NCBI GenBank assembly: GCA_021841795.1
Contig: JAKCDN010000023.1
Coordinates: 1 to 14,601 of the forward strand
Direction: 5' to 3'
Length of the DNA stretch: 14,601 nt
Origin: Acidobacteriota bacterium
GTDB taxonomy: Bacteria > Acidobacteriota > Terriglobia > Terriglobales > Acidobacteriaceae
Shown here: positions 7,887 to 14,154 of the stretch, piece after piece
Numbering within the stretch: the stretch's first letter is position 1
Layout of the letters: every line of letters begins with the position of its first letter
Position numbers and translations under genes: made by a program
Notes under the pieces: generated by a model
Database searches by the model: none
Seen by the model: only the letters and a program-made list of their open reading frames with translations
Told to the model about the DNA's origin: nothing

Positions 7887-9581
7887 ATGACCGTGATCAG
7901 TCGTCGTGCCGCTTTGCGTTCTGCCGGAACTGCTGCCATCTTGATCGCTGCGCGCCAGCGTCTCTTTGCCCTTCCCGCCTCGCCTGCGCCGGTCGGGCAA
8001 GCTGCCGGAGCCGAGCCCGTGGCCACAACGCGGTATGGGCAAATCAGCGGCAGGATCGAGGACCAAATCAATGTTTTTCTCGGCGTCCCCTACGGCGGCG
8101 ATACCGCTCCGGTGCGCTTTCAACCTCCGCTGCCGCCGTCGCCCTGGACCGGCGTGAAAGTGTGCGATCGTTTCACCACGCGCGCTCCTCAGTTGACCAT
8201 GCTGCGCATGCCGCAAGGCATAAACTCTGCGCCCAGCCTGGGCTCGGCCGGCATGACGCCTCCGGGCGCGCGTCCGCGCGTTGCTCCTGAAGCCGGAGTG
8301 GAGAGCGAGGATTGTCTGCACCTGAATGTCTTCACGCCCGGGTTGCGCGACCGCCGCAAGCGGCCGGTGCTGGTCTATTTTCACGGCGGCGCCTACAACA
8401 ACGGCTCGGTCAACAGTCCGCTGTATGACGGAAAGCGCCTGTGCAAGCGCGGAGACGTGGTTGTAGTCACGGTGAATCACCGGCTCAACGCCTTCGGATT
8501 TCTCTACCTGGGTGCGATCGCGCCGAAAGAGTACGCGGCCTCGGGCAATGTGGGCATGCTGGACCTGGTTCTGGCCCTCAATTGGGTGCGCGAGAACATC
8601 GAGGAGTTCGGCGGCGATCCGTCCCGCGTGTTGATCTTCGGCCAATCGGGTGGAGGAGCCAAATGCGCCACGCTGATGGCCATGCCTGCGGGGCACGGAC
8701 TGTTTCACCGCGTGATGTCGATGAGCGGACAGCAGATCAAAGGCGCGTCCATTGAGATTGCCTCGAACCGGACCGAAGTGATGTTGGCAAAACTCGGCAT
8801 CACCCCCGCCAATCTTGCGGATTTGCGGACGCTGCCCTGGGAGACGATCCGGTCTGCGGCAAGCGCCACCAGCTCCGACTGGCTGCCGGTGGTCGATCGC
8901 GTGGTGCTCCCGCGCGACCCGTTTACGCCGGATGCGCCGCCGCTCTCTGAAAATGTGCCCATGGTCCTGGGCAATACGCACGACGAAACCCAGGTTCCCT
9001 GGCATGGAACGCTTACATGGGATGAGGCGCCGGCGGCGCTCAAGAACGCCGTGGCGATTTATCTGGGGCCGTACACTCCGGAACAGGTGATTGCCGCCTA
9101 CCGCGCCATCTATCCCGCCATGTCGCCGATTGACGTTGTGACCGCTGCGGCCACAGCCTTGCGCGCCTGGCCCGGCCAGGTGCTCGAAGCCGAGCGCAGG
9201 GCGAGCAATCCCAGGAGTCAGCCGCACACCTGGGTGTACCAGATGAACTGGCATCGCCAGGCGCCGGGCGCACGGGCCGTGCATACCATCGATATTCCGT
9301 TCATGTTCGACAATCTCGATGCGGCTCCGGGGCAGATTGGGACCACACCCGAAGAGCTGGCCGCCGCGCAGCCGCTGGCAGACACGATGTCGGGCATGCT
9401 CGTGCACTATGCGGCCACCGGCAATCCAAATCACCCCGGATTGCCCGCGTGGCCGGCATACGACCTGAAGACGAGAAATACGATGATCTGGGACCGCGCG
9501 CCGCACATTGAGAGCGACCCGCGCGGCGCTGAGCGTCGTTTTGCCGCCGGCTCGCCGTATCGGCAGCCGGGAACCTATTGA
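7887..9581 (+). CDS. Tat-exported type B carboxylesterase (para-nitrobenzyl esterase-like)
   Basis: A 564-residue alpha/beta hydrolase of the carboxylesterase type B (COesterase) family, which hydrolyses carboxylic esters. The N-terminus, SRRAALRSAGTAAIL (5-19), has the twin arginines and mild hydrophobic stretch of a Tat signal, with cleavage probable before residue 45, so the enzyme is likely folded in the cytoplasm and exported to the periplasm. FLGVPYG (64-70) and EDCLHLNVF (141-149, the second type B signature) are clear. FHGGAY (165-170) forms the oxyanion hole. The nucleophile elbow is FGQSGGGAK (251-259) with Ser254; the common form is GESAG, so Gln replaces Glu, as in a recognised subgroup. 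Likely acid and base are Glu367 (in NTHDE) and His466 (in AVHTIDIPF). The natural substrate cannot be inferred. A G-rich site (GTGGGG) lies just upstream of the ATG. It is separated from tolC by 271 bp and is probably its own unit. Confidence 0.92.
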   Translation: MTVISRRAALRSAGTAAILIAARQRLFALPASPAPVGQAAGAEPVATTRYGQISGRIEDQINVFLGVPYGGDTAPVRFQPPLPPSPWTGVKVCDRFTTRAPQLTMLRMPQGINSAPSLGSAGMTPPGARPRVAPEAGVESEDCLHLNVFTPGLRDRRKRPVLVYFHGGAYNNGSVNSPLYDGKRLCKRGDVVVVTVNHRLNAFGFLYLGAIAPKEYAASGNVGMLDLVLALNWVRENIEEFGGDPSRVLIFGQSGGGAKCATLMAMPAGHGLFHRVMSMSGQQIKGASIEIASNRTEVMLAKLGITPANLADLRTLPWETIRSAASATSSDWLPVVDRVVLPRDPFTPDAPPLSENVPMVLGNTHDETQVPWHGTLTWDEAPAALKNAVAIYLGPYTPEQVIAAYRAIYPAMSPIDVVTAAATALRAWPGQVLEAERRASNPRSQPHTWVYQMNWHRQAPGARAVHTIDIPFMFDNLDAAPGQIGTTPEELAAAQPLADTMSGMLVHYAATGNPNHPGLPAWPAYDLKTRNTMIWDRAPHIESDPRGAERRFAAGSPYRQPGTY

Positions 9582-9693
9582 CCCCGATCTCGGCGTCGGA
9601 ATGACCGCCGCATCCGCCAGGCTCGCCGTCTTCCCGGAGTCTCGTCGCCGCAGTAGCGTAACGCCCTCGCTGCATCCGCCGTCGCTGGTTCTC

Positions 9694-9726
9694 GCCGCTT
9701 GGCGGCCGCGGTTGAGCCGGCCGCGG
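9694..9726 (+). terminator. GC-rich stem region after the esterase gene
   Basis: GCCGC (9694-9698) pairs with GCGGC (9702-9706) across a 3-nt loop; alternatively CCGCGG (9706-9711) pairs with CCGCGG (9721-9726). The region lies 110-145 bp past the esterase stop and has no T-run, so it is at best a Rho-dependent or weak terminator. The rest of the 9582-9852 gap shows no gene and no convincing promoter. Confidence 0.2.
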
Positions 9727-9852
9727 AGCAGGGCGAAGATCGATTCGATAAACTAGATTTAAGAACCGCTCCGCAAGTGCACTGCATCTATTAGGAAGTA
9801 ATGCCATTTTCAGCAACCGCAGTGGCTGTTCTCTTCGTCTGGTGAGTTCGAA

Positions 9853-11322
9853 TTGTGTGAACAAGCTCGGGTAAGGTCTAAATTGCCAACGCATTTCATC
9901 GTAAGCAGAATTCGCTTCTGGGCCGCGGGCCTTATGCTGAGCGTCCTGGCTGCGCTGCCTGCGTGTGCGCGCGCGCAGAGCGCGCCCATACCGGCCGCGC
10001 CGGTGCCGGGGCCGCCGCCTGCAACCAGCTTTCAAGGCAGTGTTCCCTCGGGTGCCGTGTCCCCCGGCGTGCTCAAGCTTTCGCTCGACGACGCCATTCA
10101 GCGTGGGCTGCAGTCGAATCTGGGCATCATCTTGAGCAGTACCCAAACCGCCGGCGCCCGCGCGCAGCGCCTCGGTCAATTGCAAAATCTTCTGCCTTCT
10201 GTGGATTTCAAAGCCCAGGAAGCCGAGTTGCAGACCGATCTGCCCGCAGAGGGCCTGCGTATTCCCGGATTTCCAAAGATCATCGGCCCCTTCAGCTACA
10301 CCGATGTCCGCGCCTCCATGACCTGGTCCTTGGCCAATGTTTCTTCGCTGCGCAACTACCTCGCGGCGCGGCACAACTTTACCGCCTCGCAACTGTCGGC
10401 CCAGGATGCGCGCGACATGGTCGTGCTCACCGTAGGCAACGCCTATCTGCTGGTCTTGGCCGATGACACTGAGGTTTCGAGCGTTCAGGCCCAGACGGCT
10501 ACGTCCAAGGTCTCGCTCGATCAGGCTGTGGCAAATCACCAGGCTGGAACCGCGCCGCTGCTTGACGAGCTGCGCGCCCGCGTGGACTATCAGTCGATTG
10601 AGCAGCAGTTGATTGCCGCCCAGAATGCGCTGCAGAAAGATCAGCTCGCGCTCAAACGCACCATCGGCTTACCGCTCGATCAAGCCATCGACCTTACCGA
10701 CAAAGCGCCCTATGCGCCCTTCGATACCCTCGATTCCGGCGCGCTCATCAAGCAGGCGAAGGAAGGTCGCAAGGATCTGGCGGCGCTGGTTGAGACGGCT
10801 GCTGCGGCGGCCGAGCAGCGCAAGGCCGCGACGGCTGCGCGGCTGCCAAGCGTGGAGGCCGACGCCGATTTTGGCGACATTGGCTCGACCCTCGGTCACT
10901 CCCATGGCACCGTGGATGCCAGCGCCACGTTGAGCGTGCCGCTCTTTGCCGAGTTCGCCCTGCGGGGAGAGGCCCAGCAGGCGCAGGCGCAGCTCGATAC
11001 CGCACAGGCGCAGTTGAGCGACAGGAACGCGCAGATTGAGGCCGATGTGCGCGACGCGCTGCTCGATATCGATTCGGCGCAAAAACAGGTCGAGGTGGCG
11101 CAGTCGAGCATGTCATTAGCCGGTGAGGCTTTGCGCGAGGCGCAGGAGCGTTATACCAACGGCGTCAGCGACAACCTCGCTGTGAGCCAGGCCCAGCAGT
11201 CCGTGGCCCAGGCCGACGGGCAATATGTTGCCAGCCTGTACCGGTACAACGTGGCCAAATTGAGCCTCGCGCGCGCGCTGGGCGATGGCCGGGACTACGG
11301 GAAATTTGTAGGAGGAAAGTAA
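9853..11322 (+). CDS. TolC-family outer-membrane efflux protein
   Basis: A protein of up to 489 residues with two OEP repeats (roughly 75-285 and 290-480), the architecture of trimeric TolC/NodT-like channels that carry exported solutes through the outer membrane. Long Ala/Gln/Leu-rich amphipathic helices and short beta stretches (LSLDDAIQRGLQSN, 76-89; SATLSVPLF in the second half) fit the family. An export signal ends at about residue 41 (LAALPACARA then QS). The start is uncertain: TTG at 9853 has GGTGAG 6 nt upstream, while TTG at 9883 (codon 11) has AAGG 6 nt upstream and gives a more normal signal peptide length. There is no in-frame ATG before 9934. The stop is 1 bp before the EmrA-like GTG, so the two genes form one operon. 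An inner-membrane pump gene is missing downstream. Confidence 0.9.
   Translation: MCEQARVRSKLPTHFIVSRIRFWAAGLMLSVLAALPACARAQSAPIPAAPVPGPPPATSFQGSVPSGAVSPGVLKLSLDDAIQRGLQSNLGIILSSTQTAGARAQRLGQLQNLLPSVDFKAQEAELQTDLPAEGLRIPGFPKIIGPFSYTDVRASMTWSLANVSSLRNYLAARHNFTASQLSAQDARDMVVLTVGNAYLLVLADDTEVSSVQAQTATSKVSLDQAVANHQAGTAPLLDELRARVDYQSIEQQLIAAQNALQKDQLALKRTIGLPLDQAIDLTDKAPYAPFDTLDSGALIKQAKEGRKDLAALVETAAAAAEQRKAATAARLPSVEADADFGDIGSTLGHSHGTVDASATLSVPLFAEFALRGEAQQAQAQLDTAQAQLSDRNAQIEADVRDALLDIDSAQKQVEVAQSSMSLAGEALREAQERYTNGVSDNLAVSQAQQSVAQADGQYVASLYRYNVAKLSLARALGDGRDYGKFVGGK
11311..11316 (+). promoter_or_regulatory. Ribosome binding site deciding the EmrA GTG start
   Basis: GGAGGA lies inside the last codons of the TolC-family gene, 7 nt before GTG at 11324. 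This strong site supports the non-ATG start and tight translational linkage of the two efflux genes. Confidence 0.75.
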
Positions 11323-11323
11323 C

Positions 11324-12553
11324 GTGGCGGACCCAAAACTGGAATCAGAACAAAACGAATCGGCCGCAGAAACAGAGATTGAGGCGCCGCAGTCCCGCCG
11401 CAGGGGCATCCTGATTGTCGCCATCCTGGTGGCGGTGCTCATCGCTCTCGGGGTATGGTGGCACTCCACCTACAGCGAAGATACCGACGATGCGCAGGTC
11501 GATGGCCATCTCATCCAGGTGAGCTCGCGGATCACCGGACACGTGCTTAAGGTCTACGTGCAGGAAAATCAGGTGGTGAAGGCAGGCCAGCCCATTGCCG
11601 AGCTCGATCCGAGCGACTACGAGGTCGCGGTTGAGAACGCTCAGGCCGCACTGGCCAGTGCGCGCGCCAACGCCGCCGCGGCCAATGTGAATGTGCCCAT
11701 CGTGAGCGTGAACACGGCGAGCAACCTGCGCTCGGCCAGTGCCGATGTCAGCGGCGCCGAGGCAAGCGTATCCCAGGCGGAACAGCAGTTGGCGGCGGCG
11801 CACGCTCGCGTGGCGCAGGCCCAGGCCAATAACTTCAAGGCGCAGTCCGATCTGGAGCGCTACACGCCGCTGGTCAAGAAGGACGTGATCAGCAAGCAGC
11901 AGTTCGATGCCGCGGTTGCGGCCGCGGATGCGGACAAGGCGGCGCTGGCCGATGCCCTGGCCAGTCAGAAGGCCTCTGAAGATGCCGTGCGTGTGGCCCA
12001 CGAGCGCGAAGCGCAGGCGCGGGCCGGTCTCAAGTATGCGCAGACCGCTCCCCAGCAGGTCGCGGCCCAGAGCGCGCGTGCCAAGCAGGCTGAGGCGCAG
12101 GTGCAACAGGCGCAGGCGCAGCTCGATCAGGCCAGGCTGAATCTCAGCTACACCAGGATCGTGGCTCCGGCCGACGGCATCATTACCCGCAAAAGCGTCG
12201 AGATCGACCAGAATGTTTCTACGGGGCAGAATCTGCTGACCCTGGTCTCCTTGCAGGATCTGTGGGTGACGGCGAACTTCAAGGAAACCCAGCTCAAGCA
12301 CATGCACGCCGGGCAGCCGGTGGAGATCCACGTGGACGCGACCGGGAAGGACTACAAGGGCAAAGTGACCCAGATTGGCGGCGCGACTGGCTCCGTGCTT
12401 TCGCTCTTCCCGCCCGAGAACGCCACCGGCAACTACGTCAAAGTTGTGCAGCGCATCCCGGTGCGCATCGATTTCACCGATCTGCAAAACGACGATCCGC
12501 ATCAGCAGTTGCGCCCCGGTCTGTCCGTGGAACCGAATGTGCGGGTGAAGTGA
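11324..12553 (+). CDS. emrA: EmrA/HlyD-family membrane fusion (periplasmic adaptor) protein
   Basis: A 409-residue periplasmic adaptor linking an inner-membrane pump to the TolC channel. It has a short charged cytoplasmic tail, one membrane segment (about 28-46, after QSRRR), then YSEDTDDAQVDGHLIQVSSR (50-69), the signature opening of EmrA-type adaptors. The first half of the lipoyl domain spans about 60-100. A long Ala/Gln-rich coiled-coil hairpin runs from about 100 to 270. The lipoyl domain then closes with SYTRIVAPADGIITRKSVEI, and a beta-barrel region follows, including LWVTANFKETQL. EmrA proteins normally partner a 14-helix DHA2-type MFS pump, EmrB, for export of hydrophobic drugs or bile-salt-like compounds. 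No emrB follows; the next 759 bp hold no credible gene. The partner must be encoded elsewhere, or the operon has lost it. GTG start with a strong ribosome binding site. Confidence 0.93.
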   Translation: MADPKLESEQNESAAETEIEAPQSRRRGILIVAILVAVLIALGVWWHSTYSEDTDDAQVDGHLIQVSSRITGHVLKVYVQENQVVKAGQPIAELDPSDYEVAVENAQAALASARANAAAANVNVPIVSVNTASNLRSASADVSGAEASVSQAEQQLAAAHARVAQAQANNFKAQSDLERYTPLVKKDVISKQQFDAAVAAADADKAALADALASQKASEDAVRVAHEREAQARAGLKYAQTAPQQVAAQSARAKQAEAQVQQAQAQLDQARLNLSYTRIVAPADGIITRKSVEIDQNVSTGQNLLTLVSLQDLWVTANFKETQLKHMHAGQPVEIHVDATGKDYKGKVTQIGGATGSVLSLFPPENATGNYVKVVQRIPVRIDFTDLQNDDPHQQLRPGLSVEPNVRVK

Positions 12554-12598
12554 AGTCTTCGGCGAACCGTCCATCGGCGCGCGATCTTGGCCCGGAAA

Positions 12599-12632
12599 GC
12601 AGTGGGGCGGCAAGCCGCCCCGGCTCCACTGC
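12599..12632 (+). terminator. Nested GC-rich stem downstream of emrA
   Basis: Outer arms GCAGTGG (12599-12605) and CCACTGC (12626-12632) enclose inner arms GGCGGC (12606-12611) and GCCGCC (12614-12619). The inner part can also extend to GGGGCGGC/GCCGCCCC. The stem begins 45 bp after the emrA stop and could end the tolC-emrA transcript. No T-run follows, so intrinsic termination would be atypical. Confidence 0.4.
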
Positions 12633-12924
12633 TGCTCCACGTTCCGGTGTCCTCAGCTCGTGTCGCTGAGTGCGCTTGGCAGGCAGTCGCCCTTCAGCCC
12701 CTCGGCGATAAGGCTCCGGCCGCGGTAGCCATCCCTCCGCAACCCGGATTGAGGTCGCCGGAACCGCGGAGCTCCTGTCCCGCCGCCGGCCCGCAAGTGG
12801 CCAGGCCCGGTCCGTTGCGGATGCGCCTTCATACCATTGCACTTACCTCGTCTCCGTTTTTGCCGATGATTTCCCCTCTCCGGCGCATACTGGTTCCAGA
12901 TGCCGCTGCTCACTGTTCAACGGC

Positions 12925-12945
12925 CACGGTTCTCTGTTGACCGTG
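12925..12945 (+). other. Small stem-loop
   Basis: CACGGT (12925-12930) and ACCGTG (12940-12945) form a 6-bp perfect stem with a 9-nt loop, followed by a C-rich then mildly T-rich tract. It could be a weak terminator at the edge of the repressor upstream region. Low support beyond the pairing itself. Confidence 0.2.
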
Positions 12946-13012
12946 CCCCGTCTTAACTCCTTTGCTGTCTAGATTCTGGCCACAAGCTATAGAAAGCAAG
13001 TATCTTAGCCGT

Positions 13013-13028
13013 TTTGCCTCCGCGCAAA
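13013..13028 (+). promoter_or_regulatory. Candidate MntR-like box upstream of the metal repressor
   Basis: TTTGCCTCCGCGCAAA: arms TTTGC and GCAAA with a 6-nt centre. From memory, Bacillus-type MntR boxes have the general form TTTGCC...GGCAAA with the same half-site spacing. The octamer TTTGCCTC at 13013-13020 recurs, on the minus strand, inside the palindrome before mntH (14125-14132). Autoregulation is a reasonable inference but unproven; an 8-base match over this much sequence can occur by chance. Confidence 0.35.
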
Positions 13029-13054
13029 CTGCTGAAAATAAACAGCTTGTTTGC
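13024..13054 (+). promoter_or_regulatory. Hairpin/inverted repeat upstream of the metal repressor
   Basis: GCAAAC (13024-13029) pairs with GTTTGC (13049-13054), and GCTG (13031-13034) with CAGC (13043-13046), with a 1x2 internal loop and an A-rich 8-nt terminal loop. It shares its left arm with the neighbouring TTTGCCTCCGCGCAAA element, so the two structures are mutually exclusive as RNA but could be adjacent protein-binding half-sites in DNA. Confidence 0.35.
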
Positions 13055-13135
13055 AGGATCTGCTCAAAATATTTTTCTTCGATCTCCCTCCCGTCGCCCT
13101 GGATTTTTAAAGCACTTACGCGCGCTGTCCGGCGC

Positions 13136-13159
13136 TTTTGCACTAAATCCAGTGCAAAA
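13136..13159 (+). promoter_or_regulatory. Perfect 9-bp inverted repeat upstream of the metal repressor
   Basis: TTTTGCACT (13136-13144) and AGTGCAAAA (13151-13159) are exact reverse complements separated by AAATCC. The dyad lies 153 bp before the repressor ATG and is the best palindrome in the gap. The outer TTTTGC/GCAAAA echoes the half-sites 80-120 bp upstream. It is likely an operator or another regulator's site; hairpin formation in the leader RNA is the alternative. Confidence 0.45.
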
Positions 13160-13312
13160 TGGCCCGCGAATGGTGCCCGCTCCCGGCCCGCTTGTGCGCG
13201 CCGCCGCATCCTGGCTCCGGGCAGGCATGCACCCGCCGGGCTTTTTCGCTTGCCTGGCGGCAAAGGGCGCGACGATCCGCCGTCGAACGATTAAAGTGAA
13301 GGCAGCATATCC

Positions 13313-13999
13313 ATGAAAGATTCGATCCAAGTCTCGAAGGAAAATTACCTGAAAGCGATCCTCGAGGGCGAGGCCGAGGGCCTGCAGGTGATCCCGGCCA
13401 AGCTGGCCCACTGGCTCGAGGTTTCGGCGCCGGCGGTGACCATGGCGCTGAAGCGCCTGAAACGCGATGGCCTGGTGGAAGTGGGCGGGGATGGCATCGT
13501 CCGCCTGACCGCGGCCGGACGCGAGACCGCCTATCGCACCGCGCTGCGTCACCACCTGATCGAGCGTATGTTGAGCGAGGTCTTCGGTATGGGCTGGCAT
13601 GAGATTCATGAGGAAGCCGAGCGGCTGGAGCACGCCGTTTCTCCTGCTTTCGAGGCCAAACTGAAGGAAAAACTCGGCGAGGGCGGAGCCTGCCCGCATG
13701 GCAATGCGGTGTTGCCGGTCAATCCCGCCGAGCGCCGGCGCAAGGGAGAGATCCAGCTTTCGCAGGCTGCGGAGGGAAAATCGTACTCGGTCGTGAGTCT
13801 GCAGGAGCGCGATCCCAAATTGCTTGAATTTCTGCATGGCGCCGGCATCGGCCCCGGTATCTCTTTGAAAGTGCTGCGCCAGAGCTACGATGAGACGGTG
13901 CTGATCGAAATATCGACCGGAAAATCGATCCTTGGCCGTCCCGCGGCCGAGGCGGTCTGGCTGAAGGCGCTCAAACTGGGGACCGCGAACAAGGGGTAG
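13313..13999 (+). CDS. DtxR/MntR-family metal-dependent transcriptional repressor
   Basis: A 228-residue regulator with the three-domain plan of DtxR/IdeR: an N-terminal winged helix (5-65, recognition region SAPAVTMALKRLKRDGLV), a helical dimerisation and metal-binding domain (70-135), and a C-terminal SH3/FeoA-like domain (about 150-225). The metal-site motif RHHLIERML (79-87) gives His80 and Glu84, matching DtxR His79 and Glu83. IHEEAERLEH (98-107) gives His99, Glu103, Glu106 and His107. DtxR has Cys102 where this has Glu103; Glu is what manganese-specific MntR has there. CPHGNAV (127-133) is common in IdeR-like proteins. Asn11 sits where DtxR has Met10 and MntR has Asp8. With an Nramp transporter next door, a Mn2+-sensing (or Mn2+/Fe2+) repressor of that transporter is likely. 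A weak AAGG ribosome binding site precedes the ATG, and inverted repeats further upstream suggest autoregulation. Confidence 0.92.
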   Translation: MKDSIQVSKENYLKAILEGEAEGLQVIPAKLAHWLEVSAPAVTMALKRLKRDGLVEVGGDGIVRLTAAGRETAYRTALRHHLIERMLSEVFGMGWHEIHEEAERLEHAVSPAFEAKLKEKLGEGGACPHGNAVLPVNPAERRRKGEIQLSQAAEGKSYSVVSLQERDPKLLEFLHGAGIGPGISLKVLRQSYDETVLIEISTGKSILGRPAAEAVWLKALKLGTANKG

Positions 14000-14003
14000 C
14001 GCT

Positions 14004-14022
14004 GCGGCCCGGATTCGGCCGC
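14004..14022 (+). terminator. Possible terminator after the repressor gene
   Basis: GCGGCC (14004-14009) and GGCCGC (14017-14022) form a 6-bp GC-only stem with a 7-nt loop, starting 4 bp after the stop codon and followed by TCTTCT. The T content is modest, so termination may be partial. It supports separate transcription of mntH from its own promoter. Confidence 0.45.
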
Positions 14023-14068
14023 TCTTCTGGCTTCAGGTCGGCGGAGCAAGCCGGAGATTGCAGATAAT

Positions 14069-14091
14069 GTTGAATAATTTATTTTATTAAC
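14069..14091. promoter_or_regulatory. AT-rich inverted repeat upstream of mntH
   Basis: GTTGAATAA (14069-14077) and TTATTAAC (14084-14091) pair over 8 bp with one bulged G. This is the most AT-rich spot in the window and overlaps the candidate -35. It may be an UP-type element, a second operator, or both. Confidence 0.35.
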
Positions 14092-14116
14092 CGTAATTAA
14101 TGACTTGTGGCATACT
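14087..14116 (+). promoter_or_regulatory. Candidate mntH promoter
   Basis: TTAACC (14087-14092) as -35 and CATACT (14111-14116) as -10, with an 18-bp spacer; each matches four of six sigma-70 consensus bases. The AT-rich upstream flank is favourable. Transcription would start around 14123, right at the left edge of the perfect palindrome, so a bound repressor would block initiation. Motif inference only. Confidence 0.4.
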
Positions 14117-14122
14117 TTCGTT

Positions 14123-14143
14123 ATGAGGCAAAGACTGCCTCAT
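14123..14143. promoter_or_regulatory. Perfect inverted repeat before mntH: probable metal-repressor operator
   Basis: ATGAGGCA (14123-14130) and TGCCTCAT (14136-14143) are exact reverse complements around AAGAC, a 21-bp dyad. It ends 11 bp before the mntH ATG and begins 6 bp after the candidate -10. Length and position suit binding by a dimeric DtxR-family repressor, whose gene is immediately upstream. It does not match the classical DtxR box, but its minus strand contains TTTGCCTC, shared with a site before the repressor gene. An RNA hairpin controlling translation is the main alternative. Confidence 0.55.
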
Positions 14144-14154
14144 CTCCTGGCCAC

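Larger units (their letters stand above)
12554..13312. other. 759-bp stretch without a credible gene
   Basis: No frame on either strand shows a recognisable domain. The short open frames here (for example 12962-13294 plus and 12910-13263 minus) are Arg/Ala/Pro-rich and cross inverted repeats. I found no trace of an EmrB-type transporter in any frame I read. Contents: a GC-rich nested stem just after emrA (12599-12632), a small stem (12925-12945), then a more A/T-containing zone (about 12950-13160) with three inverted repeats built from TTTGC/GCAAA half-sites. The final 150 bp before the repressor ATG is GC-rich, with a weak AAGG ribosome binding site. The left part may be a transcript end and the right part a long regulatory leader for the metal repressor gene. 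Confidence 0.6.

Noticed and set aside
7665..9506. 613-codon open frame on the minus strand opposite the esterase
   Set aside because: It overlaps the whole esterase gene and the ppk1 start, and its product is Arg/His/Gly-rich with no domain; it is an antisense shadow of high-GC coding DNA.
9301..10539. 412-codon minus-strand frame opposite the esterase end and TolC gene
   Set aside because: Low-complexity Arg/Gly-rich translation spanning two well-supported plus-strand genes.
11345..12640. 431-codon minus-strand frame opposite emrA
   Set aside because: It mirrors the emrA codons; the Leu/Gly/Arg/His-rich product has no recognisable fold, while EmrA motifs are unambiguous on plus.
13210..13260. 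Rho-independent terminator at the T-run after CCCGCCGGGC
   Set aside because: The GC run before the T-run cannot fold with a permissible loop; the longer CAGGCA/TGCCTG pairing encloses the T-run rather than preceding it.
12910..13294. Small open frames in the gap before the repressor (plus 12962-13294, minus 12910-13263)
   Set aside because: No ATG with a ribosome binding site on plus, biased composition, and they run through several inverted repeats; more consistent with regulatory DNA.
12554..13312. Decayed emrB remnant
   Set aside because: Reading the frames showed no DHA2 transporter-like hydrophobic segments or motifs; a sensitive translated search could still overturn this.
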